The notes under the pieces: generated by a model
Told to the model about the DNA's origin: nothing
What the model saw: the letters and a program-made list of their open reading frames with translations, nothing else
Database searches by the model: none
Made by a program: the position numbers and the translations under genes
Shown: positions 56,732 through 64,000 of the stretch, one piece after another
Numbering within the stretch: the stretch's first letter is position 1
Layout: every line of letters begins with the position of its first letter
DNA from: Flavobacteriales bacterium
GTDB lineage: Bacteria > Bacteroidota > Bacteroidia > Flavobacteriales_E > Vicingaceae
Assembly: GCA_905339165.1 (NCBI GenBank)
Contig: CAJPFH010000005.1
Location: 147,120 to 211,119 of the forward strand
Direction: 5' to 3'
Length of the DNA stretch: 64,000 nucleotides

Positions 56732-57334
56732 ATTCTTGAGTATTAACAATATTCCGAAAACAAAAAAAACCACTCCCACCAACTGGTTCATTCTAAAAAT
56801 AAATGTTGGTGTAATTCTTTTTTTAAAATATCTGGCTGATAAAATTTTAACTTGATCGAAAAAAAGAACTGTAAACATAATGCCAGTAAAAAATAAAAAG
56901 ATATTTATACTTCCATAACCGTATAAGGAAATGGCCAATGTACAAGTAGCTATCCAGAATAATAAAACCGAAGGGTTAACCATATTTAGAAGAAATCCTT
57001 TAATAAAAACCCGATAGTAATTTTTCTTTTTAAAGGTATTTCGCATAGCCTTTAAGGGTTTGGTAAAAAACCGAACAATACCGAATGAAATAAAAATAAT
57101 TCCACCTGCATAAAAAATCCAACCTTGAGTATGTACATCAGAAAGTAATTCAGACGTACCGTAATAGGCAATGAGCAAACAAAATAAATCGCTAAAAAAA
57201 ACGCCTAAATCAAATACAAAAGCTTTTCTATAGCCATGAGCTAAACTGGTTTCTATAAGCATAAAAAAAACAGGGCCAATTAAACCACTTAAAATTAACC
57301 CAAGCAATGCCCCATGTAAAAGTGCTTCAAGCAT
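56720..57334 (-). CDS. LysE family exporter
   Basis: 204-residue inner-membrane protein with about six membrane segments, of the LysE superfamily that exports amino acids. It starts MLEALLHGALLGLILSGLIGPVFF, with the family's Gly-Pro motif near residues 20-21. FDLGVFFSDLFCLLIAYYG follows near 41-59. It overlaps the upstream GH3 gene by 8 nt, so its translation is likely coupled to GH3. Substrate unknown. Confidence 0.82.
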   Translation of the reverse strand: MLEALLHGALLGLILSGLIGPVFFMLIETSLAHGYRKAFVFDLGVFFSDLFCLLIAYYGTSELLSDVHTQGWIFYAGGIIFISFGIVRFFTKPLKAMRNTFKKKNYYRVFIKGFLLNMVNPSVLLFWIATCTLAISLYGYGSINIFLFFTGIMFTVLFFDQVKILSARYFKKRITPTFIFRMNQLVGVVFFVFGILLILKNLFR

Positions 57335-58871
57335 GGGTAATTAAAAGGTGATTTTTTATAAAATGTTGCCAATCTTTCAAGCGATCGTTTTTTAATACGC
57401 GTGGAAATTTGTTTTGTGCACCGAACTTTCCATTTTTATCCATCCATTCGTAAAATATTTTTAACGGTAGCACATCTACCAGTACATCCTTTAAAGCTGC
57501 AGATCTTTCAGTAGCATAATCATCATTAAGTTTTTTCAGGTTTTTATCTAACACTTCTTTGATTTGCTGAGGGTTTGCATAAGCCCCTTCAATACCTATA
57601 TACCAATGATGTGCAAAGAAACCTTTGTAGGGTACTCCGCAAACCGAATATTCATTAATATAAATCCCTAGCTCTTCTCCGGTAAGTCGTATGGCTTTAT
57701 TCATATTATCAACCGTAAGATGCTCCCCACATAAATTTAAAAACATTTTAGTGCGACCGGTAATAATTATTTCGTTATTGCTTTTTGAAACAAACTGAAT
57801 AGTATCTCCAATTAAATACCGCCACGCACCGGCACAGGTAGAAATTAGAATGGCATAATCTTTAAATTCCTCTACATCTTCTATGGGTATAATTTCGGGC
57901 AGTTCGTTTAATTGGCCTTCCTCATCAAAATTTAAATTATTAAATGGAACAAATTCAAAATAAATACCGTTATCTAACACTAATTTCATGTGTTTACAAC
58001 CGGCATCTTGGTAGGCTAAAAAGCCTTCTGAAGCAAGGTAGGTTTCCAAATAGGTTATTTCTTTTCCAAGATATTTTGAAAAACTGTTTTTGTAAGGTTG
58101 AAACGACACCCCTCCATGAATAAAAACATTTAAATTGGGCCAAATCTGGTGAATATTTTCAACCTGATAATGTTCTGTTATTTTTTCGAATAAAAGCTGA
58201 TACCATGCAGGAACACCTGCAATGAGGCCAATATCCCACTCGTTGGCATCAAGCATAATTTGATTTAATTTTTTATTCCAGTCTTTCTCTAAAGCTATTT
58301 CTTTACCAGGCTTGTAAAACATGTGTGCCCACATAGGCAGATTTGCCTGCAGAATTCCACTTAAATCTCCTTCTAAATAATGCCCCATTTTATTAAGTGC
58401 AGTACTTCCTCCAAGCATTAAACTGCTTTTTTCATAAAATTTAGGGGGGAGTTTTATTTGCGATAAAGAATAAACCTGCCGCATACTGGTTTTTCGCATG
58501 GCTTTAATCATCTCAATACTCACCGGCACTTTTTTGCTCGAAGCCTCAGATGTTCCGGATGTTAATGCAAAATAATTTATTTTGCCTGGCCAACAAACAT
58601 TTTCTTTTCCTTGTTGTGCGTATCCCCACCATTCATTATTTATTTTATCATAATGGTATGCCGGTATATTTTGAGAGAAATATTTTCTAACATTTTTTGT
58701 TTTTAAAAGTTTATTAAAACCATAGGTTTTACCAAAAGAAGTAGCCTTGGCAGTATCTAAAAGTTTTTGCAAATATTTCTCTTGTGTAAAATGTGCAAAA
58801 GGCGATTTTGCAAACTGCATCGTTTTTCTTAGTCGAACCACTTCTTGTAATATAGTGCCAACAAATGCCAT
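57327..58871 (-). CDS. GH3 auxin-responsive promoter family protein (acyl-adenylase)
   Basis: 514-residue protein of the GH3 family, in plants a set of acyl-acid amido synthetases of the firefly-luciferase superfamily that adenylate an acyl acid and join it to an amino acid. Recognisable parts are FALTSGTSEASSKKVPV near residues 102-118 (the nucleotide motif), YLASEGFLAYQD near 280-291, and ISTCAGAWRYLIGDTIQF near 343-360. Bacterial GH3 proteins are little studied, so activity is inferred. It is translated with the LysE gene, with which it overlaps by 8 nt. Confidence 0.87.
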   Translation of the reverse strand: MAFVGTILQEVVRLRKTMQFAKSPFAHFTQEKYLQKLLDTAKATSFGKTYGFNKLLKTKNVRKYFSQNIPAYHYDKINNEWWGYAQQGKENVCWPGKINYFALTSGTSEASSKKVPVSIEMIKAMRKTSMRQVYSLSQIKLPPKFYEKSSLMLGGSTALNKMGHYLEGDLSGILQANLPMWAHMFYKPGKEIALEKDWNKKLNQIMLDANEWDIGLIAGVPAWYQLLFEKITEHYQVENIHQIWPNLNVFIHGGVSFQPYKNSFSKYLGKEITYLETYLASEGFLAYQDAGCKHMKLVLDNGIYFEFVPFNNLNFDEEGQLNELPEIIPIEDVEEFKDYAILISTCAGAWRYLIGDTIQFVSKSNNEIIITGRTKMFLNLCGEHLTVDNMNKAIRLTGEELGIYINEYSVCGVPYKGFFAHHWYIGIEGAYANPQQIKEVLDKNLKKLNDDYATERSAALKDVLVDVLPLKIFYEWMDKNGKFGAQNKFPRVLKNDRLKDWQHFIKNHLLITHA

Positions 58872-58905
58872 CGTTTAGAGTAAGAAAAAATTCAAGAGTA
58901 CACTT

Positions 58906-59253
58906 TTATTTGATATCCTTTAGTATTTTCTGATAGATTGAACCTAGTAATGGCACTTCCCTTTGTTCATTATTAATAGCCGACATTAAGCCCAATATCC
59001 ATAAAACAAAAACGCCTACATATACTACCACAGAGGCAATACCAAAAAACCAACCCACAAAAGGCACAAAGGAAACAAATAAGCCTATGAGAGGAATACA
59101 AACCCACGAAAGGATTAAACCCAACGACTGCCTGATGTGAAATGAGGCAAACTCCGTTTTATGTTGGTCGTTGTTATGCATTATAATAGCCACAATCCAA
59201 CCTATGAGAGTGATATAACTTATTACAGCAATGGTTTTCGCATTATCATTCAT
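58906..59253 (-). CDS. DUF4870 family membrane protein
   Basis: 115-residue small membrane protein of the DUF4870 family, with three to four membrane segments. The opening MNDNAKTIAVISYITLIGWI, the HIRQSLGLIL segment near residues 41-50 and the C-terminal Leu-rich helix fit this family. Its function is unknown. It is 34 nt upstream of the GH3 gene, so could be the first gene of that operon. Confidence 0.82.
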   Translation of the reverse strand: MNDNAKTIAVISYITLIGWIVAIIMHNNDQHKTEFASFHIRQSLGLILSWVCIPLIGLFVSFVPFVGWFFGIASVVVYVGVFVLWILGLMSAINNEQREVPLLGSIYQKILKDIK

Positions 59254-59495
59254 CTTTCTCTTATTTTGGCTTCAAAGGTAATGATGTTTATGGCTTTATA
59301 GAAACAAAACCTGTAAATATGTATTTCATATTGTTTAATTATTACATGAAATATTTACAGTATTTAATTAAACCCTTAGCCAATTTGTCGCTTAAATTCT
59401 GAAAACTACGACAATAATGCTTATTAAATAAAAAGGATTCGTTTTTGAGAAGAAAAACATCGTTAAAATAAATTGTAATCCATAAAAAACATGAT

Positions 59496-62102
59496 ATGAA
59501 TCTCAACCAGTTTACCATCAAATCTCAGGAGGCTGTACAGCAAGCCCAGCAAATAAGTATGAATTATGGAAATCAGGCTATAGAAACGGGCCATCTGCTG
59601 AGTGGGATTTTTGATGTAGATAAAGATGTAACGCCTAATCTTTTAAAAAAAATGGGGGTACAGGTTTCTTCGCTTCAACAAGCATTGGAAAAAATTATTT
59701 CGCGCTACGCAAAAGTAAGTGGCAGTAGCCAATACTTATCATCCGATGCTCAAAAGGCATTGCAAATAGCTACTTCTAAACTAAAAGACTTTGGCGATGA
59801 ATATGTCGCCATAGAACACTTACTTCTTGGGCTACTCGGCACGGGTGATATCATATCGCAACTATTAAAAGACAGCGGTGCAAAAGAAAAAGAATTGCTC
59901 GCTGCCATAAAAGACATGAGAAAAGGTGAACGTGTTACCTCTCACAGCCAGGAAGAAACCTATAATGCACTAAGTAAATATGCAAAAAACCTAAATCAAC
60001 TTGCACGGCAGGGAAAGCTGGACCCCGTAATCGGACGAGATGAAGAAATACGCAGAGTACTTCAAATTTTATCTCGCAGAACTAAAAATAATCCCATTTT
60101 AATAGGCGAACCAGGAGTTGGGAAAACTGCCATTGCCGAAGGATTGGCACACAGAATCATTAATGGCGATGTACCCGAAAATTTAAAAAGTAAACAAATT
60201 TTTTCGCTCGATATGGGTGCATTAATTGCCGGAGCAAAATACAAAGGAGAATTTGAAGAACGCCTTAAAGCGGTAGTAAAAGAAGTTATTTCAGCCGAAG
60301 GCGAAATTGTATTATTCATTGATGAAATACACACTTTAGTTGGAGCAGGTGGTGGCGAAGGAGCTATGGATGCCGCCAATATATTAAAACCAGCCTTGGC
60401 AAGAGGAGAGTTAAGATCCATTGGCGCTACCACACTAAACGAGTATCAGAAATACTTTGAAAAAGATAAAGCATTGGAAAGGCGCTTCCAAAAAGTAATG
60501 GTAGACGAGCCATCGGCCGAAGATGCTATTTCCATACTTCGGGGAATTAAAGAAAAATACGAAAATCATCACAAGGTTCAAATAAAAGATGCGGCAGTAA
60601 TAGCGGCAGTAGAGCTTTCGCAACGCTATATTACAGACCGATTCTTGCCCGATAAAGCCATCGATTTAATTGACGAAGCAGCTTCTAAACTACGCATGGA
60701 AATAAATTCCAAACCGGAAGCACTTGATGAGGTTGAAAGAAAAATAATGCAATTAGAAATTGAAAGGGAAGCCATCAAACGAGAAAATGACGATAAAAAA
60801 TTGGCTTTGCTAAACGAAGAACTAGCTAATTTAAACGAAGAAAGAAATGCATTAAAGTCTAAATGGCAAGCCGAAAAAGATGTAGTAGATTCCATTACTA
60901 AACAAAAAGAAATAATAGAACAACTAAATTTTGAAGCTCAGCAAGCCGAACGCTCCGGAGATTACGGCAAGGTGGCAGAAATACGCTATGGAAAAATAAA
61001 AGCAGCCGAAACCTTATTAGAAGAAAACAAAAACAAACTGGCATCTCTTCAGCACCATTCTAAAATGATAAAAGAAGAAGTGGGCACCGAAGAAATTGCC
61101 GAGGTTATTAGTAAATGGACAGGAATTCCCGTTTCTAAAATGTTAGAAAGCGAAAGAGAAAAACTACTTCGAATTGAACAGGAAATACATCAAAGAGTAA
61201 TTGGGCAAGAAGAAGCCATTACCGCTATTGCCGATGCCATTCGCAGAAGCAGGGCGGGTTTACAAGATGAAAAAAAACCCATAGGCTCTTTCCTTTTTTT
61301 AGGAACCACCGGTGTGGGTAAAACAGAATTAGCTAAAGCCTTGGCCGAATTTTTATTTAATGATGATAATGCCATTACCCGAATTGATATGAGCGAATAT
61401 CAGGAAAAACATACGGTTTCCAGATTAGTAGGAGCTCCTCCAGGATATGTAGGTTACGATGAAGGCGGACAGCTGACCGAAGCGGTGAGAAGAAAACCTT
61501 ACTCTGTGGTGTTACTAGATGAAATTGAAAAAGCTCATCCCGATGTATTTAATATCTTACTACAAGTACTCGATGACGGCAGATTAACCGACAACAAGGG
61601 AAGAACTGCCAATTTCAAAAACACAATTATTATTATGACATCTAATTTAGGCTCTCATATCATTCAGGATAAATTCGAAAATTTTGGCGAAAAAAATATT
61701 GAAAAGGCTATGGAGGTCGCAAAAGTAGAAGTATTGGGGTTGCTCAAAAAAACGATTCGCCCCGAATTTCTAAATCGTATTGATGAAATTATAATGTTTA
61801 ATCCATTAAGTAAAAAAGACATTGCTTCTATTGTAAAACTGCAATTAAAACAACTGAGCAATACGCTCGAAAAAAACGAAATCCATTTATCATGGACGAA
61901 AGAAGCCTTAAATGAGATTTGTGTAAGAGGATACGATCCTCAGTTTGGAGCAAGACCTGTAAAACGGCTCATTCAAAAAGAAATTTTGAATACCCTTTCC
62001 AAACAAATTTTAAGTGGAAAAGTAAAACCAGAAAGTGAAATTGTACTTGATTACTTCGAAAGTGAATTCGTTTTTAGAAATCCTATTGCTCCTGAAAACT
62101 AA
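59496..62102 (+). CDS. clpB: ATP-dependent disaggregase ClpB
   Basis: 868-residue hexameric AAA+ chaperone that extracts polypeptides from aggregates together with DnaK. N-terminal Clp_N repeats are at about 1-145, NBD1 has Walker [10 protein letters not shown] near 203-211 and Walker [10 protein letters not shown] near 273-281. The long coiled-coil middle domain (about 400-530) distinguishes ClpB from ClpA and ClpC. NBD2 has Walker [10 protein letters not shown] near 604-612 and Walker [13 protein letters not shown] near 671-682. No IGL/F-type ClpP loop is evident. The 243 nt upstream hold no gene and no clear promoter; heat-shock control is not visible. Confidence 0.96.
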   Translation: MNLNQFTIKSQEAVQQAQQISMNYGNQAIETGHLLSGIFDVDKDVTPNLLKKMGVQVSSLQQALEKIISRYAKVSGSSQYLSSDAQKALQIATSKLKDFGDEYVAIEHLLLGLLGTGDIISQLLKDSGAKEKELLAAIKDMRKGERVTSHSQEETYNALSKYAKNLNQLARQGKLDPVIGRDEEIRRVLQILSRRTKNNPILIGEPGVGKTAIAEGLAHRIINGDVPENLKSKQIFSLDMGALIAGAKYKGEFEERLKAVVKEVISAEGEIVLFIDEIHTLVGAGGGEGAMDAANILKPALARGELRSIGATTLNEYQKYFEKDKALERRFQKVMVDEPSAEDAISILRGIKEKYENHHKVQIKDAAVIAAVELSQRYITDRFLPDKAIDLIDEAASKLRMEINSKPEALDEVERKIMQLEIEREAIKRENDDKKLALLNEELANLNEERNALKSKWQAEKDVVDSITKQKEIIEQLNFEAQQAERSGDYGKVAEIRYGKIKAAETLLEENKNKLASLQHHSKMIKEEVGTEEIAEVISKWTGIPVSKMLESEREKLLRIEQEIHQRVIGQEEAITAIADAIRRSRAGLQDEKKPIGSFLFLGTTGVGKTELAKALAEFLFNDDNAITRIDMSEYQEKHTVSRLVGAPPGYVGYDEGGQLTEAVRRKPYSVVLLDEIEKAHPDVFNILLQVLDDGRLTDNKGRTANFKNTIIIMTSNLGSHIIQDKFENFGEKNIEKAMEVAKVEVLGLLKKTIRPEFLNRIDEIIMFNPLSKKDIASIVKLQLKQLSNTLEKNEIHLSWTKEALNEICVRGYDPQFGARPVKRLIQKEILNTLSKQILSGKVKPESEIVLDYFESEFVFRNPIAPEN

Positions 62103-62106
62103 ATAA

Positions 62107-62140
62107 TAAAAAAGGGCTGATTTGAATCAGCCCTTTTTTG
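62107..62140. terminator. Bidirectional terminator between clpB and the glycine-rich T9SS gene
   Basis: A 14-bp stem (AAAAAAGGGCTGAT with ATCAGCCCTTTTTT, loop TTGA) in a convergent junction. Confidence 0.88.
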
Positions 62141-62155
62141 TTTGTAACATCAATA

Positions 62156-62378
62156 TCCTACTCTACGGCTAGTTTTCCGCTGCCCAGAGTTTGATTATTT
62201 TGTTTGATGCTATAGTAATACATACCCTTGCTCATATCGCCTTTTTGTATTTCTACTCGCTTCTCTGTGGTGTTGATAATTTTTACGATGCCTCCTAAAG
62301 TGTTTGTTATCTCTATGGTGTATTTGCCTTCAATGTGTTTGTTCTCTATGATTACGTACTCCCTCATTGGATTTGGAT
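62156..62378 (-). repeat. Near-identical T9SS sorting-domain block, copy 1
   Basis: 223 nt encoding the last 74 or so residues. Differs from positions 63778-64000 at five nucleotides by direct comparison, giving one amino-acid difference (Ile versus Thr). Confidence 0.95.
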
Positions 62379-63672
62379 ATACACTAAATTTATAATCATT
62401 CTTATTTTCTGATAATCCGGCACAAATATGAACAACTATTGAGTCTGTTGCAAAATTTTCACAACCATTATTGTCTGTGTATGTATAGGTAATTTGATGA
62501 ATACCTAATCCGGCAATTTGTGGATTAAAGTTGCCTCCAGAAACTCCATTTCCACTGTACACCCCTCCATTAGGTGTTCCTCCGGTTAAATTCACTGGGT
62601 TAGCGGTTGAACATAATGTGTCAACATTTAGATTTACGCTTACACTAGGTAATTGATTAACCTGAACATTTATTGAATCATACACCGTACATCCGTTAGT
62701 GTCTGTAACTGTAACCGCATACCCACCCGTATTGGTTACAGAAATAGTTTGTGATGTACTATTTGTATTCCATAAATAAATATTTCCGGGATTTCCGGCA
62801 TCTAGCAGCAAACTTTCACAAACAGTTGTGTCATTTCCTAAATTAACCGTTAAATAAGATGGTTTAATAATGGGCGTTATAACAACCACCCCATTCCCTG
62901 TTTGATAACCCTGTGTATGAACAATATTTGTTGCAGACGGGATAGTATAACTACTTCCGCCACCTCCACCAGCCCAAGAGCCTCCACCCCCTCCATAATA
63001 ACCACCACCACCACCACCACCACTTGTACCACTGGCTCCATCTCCTCCAACACCCAGTACTCCTGGAGTTCCCATATTATACCCCGGATATTGGCCTGCT
63101 GCTCCACCACTAATCTGAGAACCACCTTTTCCTGTGGCAACGTAATTAGGGTCATTGTTAGATTCTCCGTTAGCACCAATTAAACCGCCTCCATTCCCTC
63201 CGTCATCACCGGAAGTATAATTCGCAGCAGCTCCTCCGGCTCCTCCGGCTATAATAATTCTATTGTTTAAACTCGTTCCTCCAAAACGGATATCAGAAGC
63301 ACCACCACCACCACCACCAAATGCTATTCCCGCACCACCATTGCCTCCACCATTAAATCCGCCTGCTCCGGGTAAATTATTTTGTGCATCTATCCCTTTT
63401 CCTCCAACATAAATCCATAATGTATCGCCTTTTGAAACTTTAATTTTAGCTTGAACTCTTCCTCCTAGCCCAGGAATGGATGCACCATAGATTCCGCCAT
63501 TGTAATAATTATTACCGCCACCAGCGGCAATTATATCTAAAAGGATACTGTCTACACACGAAGGCACAACATATTGCTGAACGCTTCCTGTGTAACTAAA
63601 GTTTATTGGCTGCTGAGCACAAAGTTTAATTGTACTTAAAAAACCTAGTGTAATAAAAATTATTTTTTTCAT
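62158..63672 (-). CDS. Secreted glycine-rich (ALK/LTK-type) protein with T9SS type-A sorting domain
   Basis: 504-residue exported protein. Signal peptide (about 1-19). Residues about 22-265 form a glycine-rich domain resembling the Gly-rich domain of ALK/LTK receptors (YTGSVQQYVVPSCV; GAGGFNGGGNGG; GGGGGASDIRFGG near 125; IIIAGGAGGAA). Two Ig/SprB-like repeats (LGNDTTVCESLLLDAG, then QLPSVSVNLNVDTLC) follow. A type-A T9SS domain (YPNPMREYV near 425-435, MSKGMYYYSI) ends the protein. Extracellular, possibly an adhesin. Promoter evidence is given separately. Confidence 0.83.
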   Translation of the reverse strand: MKKIIFITLGFLSTIKLCAQQPINFSYTGSVQQYVVPSCVDSILLDIIAAGGGNNYYNGGIYGASIPGLGGRVQAKIKVSKGDTLWIYVGGKGIDAQNNLPGAGGFNGGGNGGAGIAFGGGGGGASDIRFGGTSLNNRIIIAGGAGGAAANYTSGDDGGNGGGLIGANGESNNDPNYVATGKGGSQISGGAAGQYPGYNMGTPGVLGVGGDGASGTSGGGGGGGYYGGGGGSWAGGGGGSSYTIPSATNIVHTQGYQTGNGVVVITPIIKPSYLTVNLGNDTTVCESLLLDAGNPGNIYLWNTNSTSQTISVTNTGGYAVTVTDTNGCTVYDSINVQVNQLPSVSVNLNVDTLCSTANPVNLTGGTPNGGVYSGNGVSGGNFNPQIAGLGIHQITYTYTDNNGCENFATDSIVVHICAGLSENKNDYKFSVYPNPMREYVIIENKHIEGKYTIEITNTLGGIVKIINTTEKRVEIQKGDMSKGMYYYSIKQNNQTLGSGKLAVE

Positions 63673-63697
63673 TGTTTTGTTATTTAATATTGAGATG

Positions 63698-63728
63698 TAA
63701 AGATAATTTTATTTTTCTCCTAAACAAA
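63698..63728 (-). promoter_or_regulatory. Promoter of the glycine-rich T9SS gene, partly inside a terminator
   Basis: On the minus strand TTTG (63725-63728) and TATCTTTA (63698-63705) are 19 nt apart, near the Bacteroidota consensus with an A for the last G of the -7. The -33 element is part of the palindrome described at 63722-63760. Confidence 0.55.
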
Positions 63729-63760
63729 GAGAGCGACTAAATTAGTCGCTCTCTTTGTTT
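63722..63760. terminator. 19-bp perfect inverted repeat ending the upstream T9SS gene
   Basis: 63722-63740 pairs perfectly with 63742-63760 around one A, core GAGAGCGACTAA. A terminator for the T9SS gene cut by the window edge; it overlaps the promoter of the next gene. Confidence 0.8.
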
Positions 63761-63777
63761 TCGTGGTTATTCGTTTT

Positions 63778-64000
63778 TCCTACTCTACGGCTAGTTTTCC
63801 GCTGCCTAGGGTTTGATTATTTTGTTTGATGCTATAGTAATACATGCCCTTGCTCATATCGCCTTTTTGTATTTCTACTCGCTTCTCTGTGGTGTTGATG
63901 GTTTTTACGATGCCTCCTAAAGTGTTTGTTATCTCTATGGTGTATTTGCCTTCAATGTGTTTGTTCTCTATGATTACGTACTCCCTCATTGGATTTGGAT
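63778..64000 (-). repeat. Near-identical T9SS sorting-domain block, copy 2
   Basis: Second copy of the block at 62156-62378, five mismatches over 223 nt. The match runs to the window edge and may continue. Confidence 0.95.
63780..64000 (-). CDS. T9SS type-A sorted surface protein, C-terminal end only
   Basis: Only about 73 C-terminal residues lie in the window: NPNPMREYV-type start, then the strands VIIENKHIEGKYTIEI, GGIVKTINTTEKRVEI and MSKGMYYYSIKQNNQTLGSG, ending KLAVE. This is the type-A T9SS C-terminal domain. The main body is beyond the edge, so its function is unknown. The sequence is almost identical to the end of the neighbouring glycine-rich gene. Confidence 0.85.
   Translation of the reverse strand, partial: PNPMREYVIIENKHIEGKYTIEITNTLGGIVKTINTTEKRVEIQKGDMSKGMYYYSIKQNNQTLGSGKLAVE

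Noticed and set aside
62902..63183. A Thr-rich plus-strand frame opposite the glycine-rich T9SS gene
   Set aside because: It is the antisense of GGT/GGA-rich codons; the minus-strand frame carries a signal peptide and a sorting domain.
1..64000. Search for anti-phage, toxin-antitoxin, secretion-effector or CRISPR systems
   Set aside because: I recognise no such gene clusters; CPBP protease and the ABC-F ATPase stand outside any such context.

Overview
The window looks like a chromosomal segment of a low-GC member of the Bacteroidota, most likely on the Flavobacteriia side, though sequence reading alone cannot fix the family. The evidence is type IX secretion (T9SS) sorting domains of both the type A and type B kinds, a PorP/SprF-family outer-membrane protein, a SusC/TonB-type receptor, a DUF5723/OmpA protein with thrombospondin type-3 repeats, DUF4293 and DUF4920 proteins, a bTHX ribosomal protein, and promoters of the Bacteroidota type (TTTG, about 19 nt, TAnnTTTG). 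Start codons lack convincing Shine-Dalgarno sequences, and several genes appear to start at TTG or GTG. I see no rRNA, tRNA, CRISPR array, insertion sequence, phage gene or recognisable anti-phage system.

Layout. 1-2704: the 5' part of a TonB-dependent receptor (minus), then a DUF493, WD40 and lipoprotein run. 2706-5453: a BaiN-like flavoprotein and biotin carboxylase (minus). 5561-12075: a large CAP/OmpA-like secreted protein, mtaB, lgt, a MOSC gene interrupted by an in-frame stop, and an inositol monophosphatase. 12072-15139: a fused E1 2-oxoacid dehydrogenase and a CPBP protease (minus). 15281-18085: tandem paralogous lipoproteins, a DUF4920 lipoprotein and a haem-motif lipoprotein. 18096-25973: a CapD-like sugar dehydratase, gcvT, comB, a PLC/S1-P1-type hydrolase, a methyltransferase, a ZIP transporter and a peroxiredoxin. 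26014-36768: DUF4293, an O-antigen ligase-like protein, a DMFase-like protein, a dicarboxylate symporter, pntAB, a Ppx/GppA phosphatase and RlmI. 36774-41091: MATE, fmt, cupin, HU, TrmH and bTHX. 41156-45819: a PorP/SprF-SPOR fusion and a seven-repeat type-B T9SS adhesin. 45945-53260: sucC, lolD, an Ala-rich lipoprotein, prfC, an LpxL-like acyltransferase and DUF5723/OmpA. 53330-64000: an ABC-F ATPase, a GT-C-like membrane protein, LysE and GH3, DUF4870, clpB, and two T9SS type-A proteins, the second cut by the window edge.

Most genes are housekeeping: central metabolism, translation, envelope biogenesis and redox balance. They are interleaved with a cell-surface set (PorP/SprF-SPOR, type-B adhesin, glycine-rich T9SS proteins, OmpA-like proteins, lipoproteins). 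The least ordinary observations are a perfect 58-nt palindrome overlapping a promoter, a 27-bp inverted repeat at a convergent junction, almost identical C-terminal sorting domains on two adjacent surface-protein genes, a single nonsense codon in an otherwise intact MOSC gene, a bTHX protein with a histone-like tail, a PorP/SprF-SPOR fusion, and a secreted ALK/LTK-type glycine-rich domain. I found no clear candidate for a wholly new multi-gene system; the GH3-LysE pair is the best functional lead.
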